From: Onthophagus taurus
Taxonomy: Eukaryota > Arthropoda > Insecta > Coleoptera > Scarabaeidae
DNA length: 64,000 nt
Reading direction: 5' to 3'
Assembly (NCBI RefSeq): GCF_036711975.1
Contig: NC_091966.1
Location: 1,371,501 to 1,435,500 of the forward strand
Shown here: in pieces, positions 34,601 to 46,600 of the stretch
Layout: each line of letters opens with the position of its first letter
Position numbering within the stretch: the stretch's first letter is position 1
Position numbers and translations under genes: made by a program
Notes under the pieces: generated by a model
What the model was told of the DNA's origin: nothing
The model's database searches: none
What the model saw: the letters and a program-made list of their open reading frames with translations, nothing else

Positions 34601-37600
34601 ATTAAATTGATTAAAAATTATGCGCAGCTCGAAATTTGCAAAAAGAATAAGAAAACTCAGTTTTCCAGAAAAATTAAAAAAGACAATAATAATTTTGTTT
34701 CCATATTTACTGCTATAGAGTATGGAGAATACGGTATGGTTCAAATTGAATTGATGAAAAATTCTGCTCACCCCGAAATTTGGAAAAATTCTAGAAAAAC
34801 ATATTTTTCAGAAAAATTAAACATGGCAAAATGAATTTTCTTTTTGTATTTGTTGCTATAGATGGCGAAAAATATGATGAGGTTCAAATTAAATTGATTA
34901 AAAATTATGCGCAGCTCGAAATTTGCAAAAAGAATAAGAAAACTCAGTTTTCCAGAAAAATTAAAAAAGACAATAATAATTTTCTCTCCATATTTACTGC
35001 TATAAAGTATGGAGAATACGATTTGGTCCAAATTGAATTGATGAAAAATTCTGCTCAACCCAAAATTTACAAAAATTCCAGAAAAACACGTTTTTCAGAA
35101 AACTAGAACATAGCAATATGAATTTTCTTTTTATATTTGTTGCTATATATGGTGAAAAAATGATGCAGTTCAAACTTAATTAATTAAATTGTGCCCCTTA
35201 TCGAGATTGTTAAAAATTTTAGAAAAATTCTGCTTAGTTCACGTTGCAAAAGTATTTTTTTAAGTAACAGCTATAATAGAAAGGATAGAGAATATAATAC
35301 CGTTCAAACCAACCTGTTCAGAAATTCTACTTAAATCGAAATTTGCAAAAATTTCAGAAAAACATGATTTTCAGAAAAATTGAACATGGCAAAAGGAATT
35401 TTCTTTTTGTATTTGTTGCTACATATGGTAAAAAATATGATGCGATTCAAATTTCATTAATTAAAAGTTCTGCTCAGCTCGAAATTTGAGAAAATTCTAA
35501 AAAAACATGTTTTTCAGAAAACTAGAATACAGCAAAATAAATTTTCTTTTTACATTTTGTTGCTATAGATGGTGAAAAATATGATGCGGTTCAAATTTAA
35601 TTAATTAAATTGTGCCCAGTTAGTAGAGATTTGTAAAAATTTTAGAAAAATTCTCCTTAGTTCAAGTGGCAAAAGTATTTTTTTTTTTTTCGTAACAGCT
35701 ATTTTAAAGATGATGAGGAATATAGTAGAGTTCAAACCAAAGTGATCAGAAATTCTGCTTAATCAGAAATTTGAAAAATTTCAGAAAAACATGTTTTTCA
35801 GAAAAATTGAACATGGCAAAAGGAATTGTCTTTTTGTCTTTGTTGCTACAGATGTTGAGGAATGGAATGTGGTTTTAAATTGTGGAAAATTCTGCGCAGC
35901 TCGAAATTTGCAAAAAATCATGGTAAACTGATTTCCTAAAAAAATGGGAAATGACAAAAGTATTTTTTTACAATCTAACTGTTTTAGAGATAATAAGGAA
36001 TATATTGGTGTTTAAACCCAATTGATCAAAAATGTTGTTCCACCCGATAGAAAAACTTGTTTTTTAGAAAAATAGAACATGATAATGGGAATTATCTTTT
36101 TGTACTTGTTGCTATAAATGATTGCAATGTGGTTTAAATTAAATTAATGGAAAATACTGCTCGGTTCGAAATTTGTAAAAGTTCATGAAAAATGGTTTTT
36201 CAAATAAATGGCAAATGTCAAAAGCATTTTTTTTACAAATTTGCTATTTTAGAATTGATGAGGAATGTATTAGAGTTCAAACCGAAATGATAAAAAATTC
36301 TGCTCAACCCGAAATTTGCAATAATTCTAGAAAAACATGTTTTTCAAAAAAATTAAACATGGCAAGATGAATTTTCTTTTTGTATTTGTTGCTATAGATG
36401 GTGAAAAATATGATGAGGTTCAAATTAAATTGATTAAAAGTTATGCGCAGCTCGAAATTTGCAAAAAGAATAAGAAAACTCAGTTTTCCAGAAAAATTAA
36501 AAAAGACAATAATAATTTTCTTTCCATATTTACTGCTATAGAGTATGGAGAATACAATATGGTCCAAATTGAATTGATGAAAAATTCTGCTCAACCCAAA
36601 ATTTACAAAAATTCCAGAAAAACACGTTTTTCAGAAAACTAGAACATAGCAATATGAATTTTCTTTTTATATTTGTTGCTATATATGGTGAAAAAATGAT
36701 GCAGTTCAAACTTAATTAATTAAATTGTGCCCCTTATCTAGAGTGTTAAAAATTTTAGAAAAATTCTGCTTAGTTCACGTTGCAAAAGTATTTTTTTAAG
36801 TAACAGCTATAATAGAAAGGATAGCGAATATAATACCGTTCAAACCAACCTGTTCAGAAATTCTACTTAAATCGAAATTTGCAAAAATTTCAGAAAAACA
36901 TAATTTTCAGAAAAATTGAACATGGCAAAAGGAATTTTCTTTTTGTATTTGTTGCTACATATGGTAAAAAATATGATGCGATTCAAATTTCATTAATTAA
37001 AAGTTCTGCTCAGCTCGAAATTTGAGAAAATTCTAAAAAAACATGTTTTTCAGAAAACTAGAACATAGCAAAATAAATTTTCTTATTATATTTGTTGCTA
37101 TAGATGGTGAAAAATATGATGCGGTTTAAATTTAATTAATTAAATTGTGCCCAGTTTGTAGAGATTTGTGTAAAAATTTTAGAAAAATTCTCCTTAGTTC
37201 AAGTGGCAAAACTTTTTTTTTTTTCGTAACAGCTATTTTAAAGATGATGAGGAATATATTAGAGTTCAAACCGAAGTGATCAGAAATTCTGCTTAATCAG
37301 AAATTTGAAAAATTTCAGAAAAACATGTTTTTCAGAAAAATTGAATATGGCAAAAGGAATTTTCTTTTTGTATTTGTTGCTACATATGGTAAAAAATATG
37401 ATGCGATTCAAATTTCATTAATTAAAAGTTCTGCTCAGCTCGAAATTTGAGAAAATTCTAAAAAAACATGTTTTTCAGAAAACTAGAACATAGCAAAATA
37501 AATTTTCTTTTTATATTTGTTGCTATAGATGGTGAAAAATATGATGCGGTTCAAATTTAATTAATTAAATTGTGCCCAATTTGTAGAAATTTGTAAAAAT

Positions 37601-40600
37601 TTTAGAAAAATTCTCCTTAGTTCAAGTGGCAAAAGTATTTTTTTTTCGTAACAGCTATTTTAAAGATGATGAGGAATATATTAGAGTTCAAACCAAAGTG
37701 ATCAGAAATTCTGCTCAACCCGAAATTTGCAATAATTCTAGAAAAACATGTTTTTCAGAAAAATTAAACATGGCAAAATGAATTTTCTTTTTGTATTTGT
37801 TGCTATAGATGGCGAAAAATATGATGAGGTTCAAATTAAATTGATTAAAAATTATGCGCAGCTCGAAATTTGCAAAAAGAATAAGAAAACTCAGTTTTCC
37901 AGAAAAATTAAAAAAGACAATAATAATTTTCTTTCCATATTTACTGCTATAGAGTATGGAGAATACGATATGGTTCAAATTGAATTGATGAAAAATTCTG
38001 CTCACCCCGAAATTTGGAAAAATTCTAGAAAAACATGTTTTTCAAAAAAATTAAACATGGCAAAATGAATTTTCTTTTTGTATTTGTTGCTATAGATGGC
38101 GAAAAATATGATGAGGTTCAAATTAAATTGATTAAAAGTTATGCGCAGCTCGAAATTTGCAAAAAGAATAAGAAAACTCAGTTTTCCAGAAAAATTAAAA
38201 AAGACAATAATAATTTTCTTTCCATATTTACTGCTATAGAGTATGGAGAATACAATATGGTCCAAATTGAATTGATGAAAAAAATTCTGCTCACCCCGAA
38301 ATTTGGAAAAATTCTAGAAAAACATGTTTTTCAAAAAAATTAAACATGACAAAATGAATTTTCTTTTTGTATTTGTTGCTATAGATGGCGAAAAATATGA
38401 TGAGGTTCAAATTAAATTGATTAAAAATTATGCGCAGCTCGAAATTTGCAAAAAGAATAAGAAAACTCAGTTTTCCAGAAAAATTAAAAAAGACAATAAT
38501 AATTTTCTTTCCATATTTACTGCTATAGAGTATGGAGAATACGATATGGTTCAAATTGAATTGATGAAAAATTCTGCTCACCCCGAAATTTACAAAAATT
38601 CCAGAAAAACTTGATTTTTAGAGAAATATTATAAATAACCACCAATTTTTTGCATTTTTCTAAAAATCTTTTATATGGCATTCTCTAATTATTACAGGGT
38701 ACCACATTTGGATCCATGATTCACGATTTATTAGAAAAATGCGTAGAATTTTTAAAACTACCTACATACGAAACTGAATCGGGAAAAGAAGCTTACGAAA
38801 ACACTTTAGCAGTAGTAAAAGAAAATTTTCCCCAATACATAGAAGAAATTCAAGGAATAGCCGATGGAGCAAAAGTTCCTTTTTATAAAGTAAACAATTT
38901 ATTTCATAAAATTTATTAATATTATTTAATTTATATTTAGTTATTTCTATTACATATGGACGATATAATGCCAAGTTCTGAGCAGAACAAAAATTGTTCC
39001 TGCGAAAACCAATTAAGCGGATGTAGCACGATATGTGTCAACACAGAAAATGTGGTAAGTAAGAATCATTTAAATAAAAAGGAAACCTTGCAGTTTTAAA
39101 TGGGATTAACGAGTTAAAATTGAATTTAATAAAGAAAATCGATTTAATCCTAATATACCTTCAAGGTTTTATTATTTTAATTTAGATTGTTTTTTAAGGA
39201 AAAAATAAGAACGTGATTACAATAAATTCTTACTCGATTGAACTTCAATTGAAAATTAATTTATTCCTTATCAAAGATCTCCTTATTATAGTCTAAGACG
39301 TTTGTGATTTATTACAAACGCCTACTTTATTTTTTGTACACCTTATCATTTATGTATAAATGCAATGAGTGTTGATACAAATACATGTATTATAATAATA
39401 TATCAATTTTTTCTAAATTAAATCCACCTTTGACTCAAATTAATATTAATTCTACAATTCTCTCACTGCCACATGAAATCATTTACATAAACTAAGATCG
39501 ATTTACTGCATAAACTACTCGATAAATAGACATTTTATTGTATCTATTTATTTATTTTTATAATTATTATCCATTCCAATACGGTTAACTATTTAACATT
39601 AAGTGATGCATTAAAAACGACTCGATTAACTTGTATACATTTAATTCAAGGCCAATGAATGTTCGAGACAAAAAAGATGTCATCATCATTTACCATGATA
39701 ACGATTTGACATAAATTCTATTACCATTATCGTAGCAAATCCTCGCTCATAATGAAGACGTTTTAAGCGAGATGCTTGACCTGTTCTATTTGGTCTCGGT
39801 CCATATAGTCGCCGAGGAACCTCGAGGACGTTGGGGAGTTAAAGAAGAGAAATTCACTTCTCTTTCCTATGCTGGACATCTTCCAGGTTACACGATGGGT
39901 TATAATCATCATGGTCTTATTTTTACCATTAATACCTTAGCAGCTGATAAATGTCTTGTGGGGAAAACGCGTAAGTAAATACATGAATCGCATTATAATT
40001 ATTTATCGCCTTAATTATTGTCTTTCTTATCTGATTATGTTGTTCCATTTTGTTATTAATTTTTTCAATAAATAAATTATGTTAATCATATTATAGAGAA
40101 TAGAAACGAAATGATAATAATAGTGTACTTGGCCGAGAATAATAATAAACTTGAAGTAGTTTTGCCCCAAAGAGTTGAGATGAAGTATAGAAACGTTTCG
40201 CTTTTTTTTTTCTTTTTCCATTTTGAGTGATAAAACATTGATCAGAACTAAAATACGACCTTTAGCTATTGATGGATGTAACACAATTATCTTGAGAATG
40301 TAACGAATTGTTACACAACTTTTATTCTCAATTTGGTCAAATACCATTAACCCAAATGTGTCCATGCTTCTAAAAAACAAAACCTTTAAGGAACAAAAAC
40401 TGTATAAATTAAATTACGATTAAGAAAATAATTATATATGGCTTTTTATTTTAGCGAGATATTTTATAACAAGAGCTTTATTAGCAGCAGAAAATTTCGA
40501 ACAAGCTGAACAAATCATTCAGGATTTGGGATGTGGGGCTGGGAATGGTTGTTCGATAAATATGACGTTCCTGAAACCTGAATTGCCGAGAATTTTTTAT

Positions 40601-43600
40601 AACATCGAAATGGGACCTGCATATGACTCGCAAGAATCTCAATTAAATGTAATTACCGGAAATTGTGGGGAAACTTTAGCTCATTTTAATATGTAAGTAT
40701 ATTTATGTCGACAATTATGATAGATATCGTTATCAAATTTCACCGTGCAGTCCAATGCTCTTAACATTAATACCTTGCTCGGCGAAAGGTCATTCAGATC
40801 CCTTGAGGAGATAAACTGCGACCCAAAAATCGAGAATCTGATACGGTTAACAGCAGGGCAGCGGCATAAAACATGGTCAACCGTCTCTGCTTCCTCCGCA
40901 CATAGTCGGCATTCAACATCGTCGGCTAAACCCAACAAGTTGAGGTGTGCTTTTAATCGGCAGTGCCCAATAAAAACACCCATTAGAACTTTTATGCTAC
41001 TACGGGCAAGTCCTAAAATATTCCCGGGTTTGGCAGTGGCGATGTTAATAAACAGCTTAGCATGTCTCATTCCAGGAGAACTGGTCCACAGTAGGCGAAG
41101 TCTCTCTTCAGCCCACAGTCCAATCCTATATTTGGCCATCGCAAATGATACACCAACTGCTGGTTCCGGCCCCACAAGCTTCAGCGCTGCTATCTCGTGC
41201 TAGCTTATCTGCCGCTTCATTGCCAGCAACCCCAGAGTGACCCGGAACCCAGATCAGAGAGACTCTGTTATCACAACTCAGTGTGTTTAATGTTCTCTTA
41301 CAATCATTAACCAGAGCCGACACCGTTTTCACGGCTTGCAGCGCCTGGAGAGCGGCTTGACTGTCTGAGAAAATTCGTACTGTCATGTTCTTCACCCCTC
41401 TTTCAAGAAGGATTTTAGCACCCATGTTAATAGCAAATACTTCCGCCTGGAATACAGTACAGTACGTACCCAGGCTGTAAGCTTGCTTAATTCGAGGTGT
41501 CTGGCAGTATACTCCTACCCCTTCAGGCGTTTTTGATCCATCTGTGTACAAGCAAATGTCTGCCTGAATCAGAGAATTTTCATTTTCGATCCAGGACTGC
41601 CGCTCAGGCAGTACAATCTGGTATCGAGCATTAATCACTGATAGTGATACCGCCAAATCTGACGGCATTGATAGCACAGTATCAGTGCTTATAATGTCTT
41701 CCGCAGCCCATTGGTAAGACATGTCGGAACAGTTTTGAGCATATTGCTTAAATCTGTAAATGGTTGCTCTAGCCACTTTCTCTATATGCAAATGCAGAGG
41801 AGATAGGCCAAGCAGAACTTCCATTGCTAGAGTTGGCGTTGTGCCTATCGCACCAGAGATTGCCACTCCAGCTACTCGTTGAAGTCGTGAAAGTTTACTG
41901 ATAACTGAAGTCTGTCGGACTTTCCTATACCAGGCTGCTGCTCCGTATGTGATCATAGGTCTAACCACAGTGACATAGAGCCAGTACAGTCTTTCAGGGG
42001 TAAGACCCCAATTTTTTCCACAAAGACTGCGACAAGTCCACAAGGATAGTCTAGCTTTGTGCAAAACTCCCTGCAAATGTCCATTCCATGACAGGGTTTT
42101 GTCTAGGATTACTCCTAGATATTTGACTTCCTTTGAGAAAGGAATTTCTTCACCTTGGATAGTTGGGCGGATTAGTCCATCCAACTTTCGTTTCCTGGTG
42201 AAGGGCACAACAATTGTCTTTTGCGGGTTTATTGAGTGGTTCTCTCCCTTCCACCAAGCGCAAATGGTATCTAGGGTCACCTGGAGGACTTTAGATATCC
42301 TCGGCAAACAGGTTCCTTTGACCATAACGACAATGTCATCAGCATAAGCTTGTATTTCCACACCAACGGCTTCGACTATCGCAATCAGATCGTCAACTAG
42401 GAGGGACCAAAGCAGGGGAGATAACACCCCTCCCTGCGGGCAGCCACCTCCCGGTCTGAAGCGTATCGTATCACCGTGGAGTGAAGTAGAAACTATTCTA
42501 CTATCTAGCATATTGCGGATCCAACCCGCTATAGTTGCTTCCACTCCCCTGTCAAGAGCAGCTCTTTCAAGAGATTGTGGTATTGCGTTGTTGAACGCTC
42601 CCTCTATATCCAGAAACGCACAAACCAAGATTTCTTTATCCTGCAGCGTCCTGGATACTCTACCAACTACGTTGTGTAGAGCCAATTCTGCCGATTTTCC
42701 CGCTTGATAAGCATACCAATGGCACCGTACGAATATACCGTTCCAGAACTTTTTCAAGGGTTTTCAACAGAAATGACGTTAGGCTGATGGGTCGAAAGGC
42801 ATTAGAAGTAGGGACCGAAATTATGATATAAGTGGAGAGTGAAAAATAAAAATTTTAATCATTACTGACTACCATCAGCTGTGCCTTTTCAGGTTGTACG
42901 TGGAGTAATAATGTTATTTATCATATTTGGTGTAAACCTCGGAATATTTTCATGAATCCACTTTTCTATTAAGATGACCAAAAACCTTAAAAAATCTCAA
43001 GAATGCGAATTATGAGAACAAATTGGAGTCATAAAGGTGATAACTTCGCGAAGTTAAGGAAGACAAAAGATTTTAAAGAACATTAAACCGTTAATTCGGG
43101 CACAGAAGATAGAAACTGCAATACCAGTTTTTTCTAGAAATTATCCGTGAAGCGCCCTATAATAGGTTGACTATACAGAATGTCCCGTATCATCCGCATC
43201 AGAGCATTATACGGTTGTAGGATACATTATTCTGAAGCGATCTTTCTAATAAAATGTTTATAATAACCGCACGGGAACTGTTTAAAGTTTACAACCGTAT
43301 AATGCTCTGATGCGGATGAAGATACGGGACACCTGTATATGATAATTTGCTTGTGTCAAAGATATTTTGCTTCTGTAAAATAAGACTTATTCCCGCTGAT
43401 ACTTTGAACTCTTTGTGAAACCACGCATCAGTTCATTTTATTCGTGATAATTTTCTTTTAGTTATGCAAATTTCTTTGTGCTCATGACATTTCTTTGAGC
43501 GTTTGGATGCCTTTGAGAGGAATTGATGCATCAAAAGGACCAAGAGCGGACTGTATTCTTGCCATCATAATTAGAAGTTGTTGTGAGTCACTTTCTTTTC

Positions 43601-46600
43601 CTTTAACTGTTATATATAACCGGCCGATTCAATCTGGAGCTGTTCTACGTGTTTGGAATAGGGTCATGTAATCAGCACGCTTTTTTTGCTCGATCGAGAG
43701 CAACTTGTTGCAATACACCCAACTATATTTTAAACTCTATGGATGATTCCTTTCAAGTTGACTCCATTTATACCGATTTTAGTAAGGCTTTCGGTCGAGT
43801 CGATCATGTTCTGCTTCTTTCAAAACTTCGTATGTTTGATATTGACGAACATCTTGTGCGTTGCCTTCTATACACGTGGAAGGATAATAAAATTAGTAAT
43901 AATGATATATGAAGGTGAATATCAATAGTCACTTCAGCATGATTGTTACCTCCGGTGTACCGCAAGTACACTTAGGACCTCTTCTATTTAACATTTATAT
44001 CAATGATATTTTTTCAATAATTAAACACTCATTTGCTTGATGTATGCTGATGATTTAAAAATTTTTACTCGACTTTCTTCACCTTTGGATTACTTGAGGC
44101 TGCAACGGTGACATTGATGCGCTACGTATTTATTGCAGATCAAATTTTTACATCAGATATTCTGCGTACAAGTTTAATATTTTTCTTTCATCCATCTATC
44201 GATAACGAGTTGTTGATCAACAAAACAATTTCAAATCAATACAACTTCAGAATTTGAGGAAATTAATAATTATTGACTTATTTCGTCACCTTGGAAAGAA
44301 CTTTCAAAGCAGTTCGGGGATCACTGTATCTTAGGGGTTTAAGTATTAGGTAAGATAGATATATGGCTTTCATCCAAAAAGCACTGTTATCTAGCAATAT
44401 TTGTAGTCTATATGCCAGCTCCACTGCAAAGAACCTAATCAATTTTTTATATAGGAGACCACAACCATCTTAACTTTTCCTCCAGTTATCTGATACGGTT
44501 CGTTTCCTCATTTTTCCAACTTATTAAGTGTTTTTGTAGGTCGTACTTATTACAACAGCGAAATGATTTTTCTTTAATACAAAGCTATGTCATATATCAT
44601 TATTACTAATTTTATTATCCATCCTTCTCCTCCTCTGGTTTCAATCCGATCCGATGCAGTTTTCAAATAAGTTCTTCCTCTCTTAAAGAAAACTACAATG
44701 GTTCCATCTTAAGAGAACTTGACGCTATTTCTATCCCTATCTCATTTACTAATAATGGCTCTTTGATCTTGATGATGTAGCGAAGATTCTACTCAGAGTT
44801 CATTTTGTCTTAGCCCATCAATTACAGAATGCAGGGATTTCATTAGAATTTGATTATATTTCTAATTTTCACCTAATGACAAATTAACAATACATTTCAG
44901 TATAGTTTCTATCCAAAATACAGGGTGATTCACATAAGAACCGACACAGAGAGAGACAATAAATTAAGATGATATAACGCAACTTATCTCTATACTAAGT
45001 TGTAGCTCTGAATTATAGACCTTCAAAGTTGGGTCTTAAATTTTTAAAACATTGAATATCTTCGTAATACCTTAAGCTAAAAAAACAAATTTGGTATTGT
45101 GCATATTTTTGAGAACTAGTAACGTTTTCTTTTTCTAAATGTGGAAAGTGAGACACATTATTCTGCAAAAGATGCTGTTTCCACAATTTTAATTTGCGCT
45201 CAAAGCCCTGAATTTTATCATATAAATTGTGAATAAACTGTCCTTTGCCTTGAAGTTCCACATTAAGATCATTGAGATGCTGAGTCACGTCGATAAGAAA
45301 CCCAAAATCGCACTGTTCATATCCAAGAACAATTGTATTTCGCTTTTTAAGTTGTATATTCTTTTTAACATTGCGCCGCTACTAAGCCAACGTATTCAGC
45401 CATATTCAGTTTCTAAATCTTTCAGGAATTATAAGTACGAAGGCTTTCACGGCCGGTGTGAATTAAAGTAAAATTAGAACTAACACTAGAAACTTTCGGG
45501 TTTTGCCGTGCGTCTTTTAATAAAAGGTTTGACGTTTCGGATGCCATGTTGCAACCTTCTTCAGAAACTGGTTCGAAGTGACGAGATCAAAAATCGGTAA
45601 CTATATATAAGTCGGAAAAACTAATTAATAATCAGTTAACGTTAATTACAAGCTAATTAATAACTAATTGCGTCGCGTCCGGTGTGAGGCGGGAAGAGGT
45701 CTTCGTGTTCACCACCATCTTCCATGTTCTGCTAAGCTTCCAGCCATCCTCTCCATTAATGTTATTTTTATGTCGGTGGATCTCTATGGCTTCTCTTGTC
45801 AGTCTTTGGTAGTATCTGTTGTCCCTAGCCAGCACCTTTGTTTGTTCGAAGTCTATTCGGTGGCCCTCTGCATGGCAATGTTCCGCAACCGCCGACTGCT
45901 GGATCTTCTTCAGCCTTACATCCCTCTCATGCTCCTTGATGCGGCACTCGACGTCGCGTCCAGTTTGGCCAACATAAACCTTCCCACAACTACACGAAAG
46001 TCGATAGACCCCCGCTCCTTTTAATGGAGTTAGTTTGTCCTTGGCTATCGGGAGTGTGTTCCGAATTTTGCTGACCGTGCCGTACCGCACTACGATGTCG
46101 TTCTTCTTGAGGTGCCTAGCAATTCGTTCCGTTACACCTGAAACGTAGTGAAGACAGATAAATCCAAGTGGTTTTGTACTTACCGTGTCCTCTTTCTGCT
46201 TTCGCTACTTGATGGCCTGGTTGATGTCCCTCGAAGTGTATCCATTCTTCTGCAGCACGCCTCGTAGAAAGTGTTGCTCCTTCTTCAAGTTCTCTCCTTC
46301 ACATAGTCTCGCTGCTCGCTGAAATAATGTACGGATCACGGACCTCTTCTGTTGGGGATGATGATGTGAACATGCCTGTAAATACCTGTTGGTATGGGTC
46401 TTCTTTCGGTATACACCAAGTTCTATATCTCCATTTGTCGTCCTGGTGACCAATACATCTAGGAAAGGTAGTTTTTTGGCAGTTTCTGTTTCCATGGTGA
46501 ACTTAATCATAGGATGTTGAGAGTTCAAGTGATCCAAGAACTCTTGGAGCCGTTTTTGACCATGTTGCCATATCACAAACGTGTCATCCACATATCGTAG

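Noticed and set aside
31504-38614. Repeated 96-106-codon open frames on both strands of the tan intron array
   Set aside because: They recur with the tandem unit, lie on both strands, and the 287-bp period is not a multiple of three. They reflect stop-poor AT-rich repeats, not genes.
40027-40380. 117-codon minus-strand frame in tan intron 4
   Set aside because: Hydrophobic, Lys/Ile-rich product typical of AT-rich noise; no similarity recognised.
44918-45000. Possible transposon end (ACAGGGTGATTCACATAAGA)
   Set aside because: Looks like an insect transposon terminus, but no matching inverted end or target duplication was found nearby.
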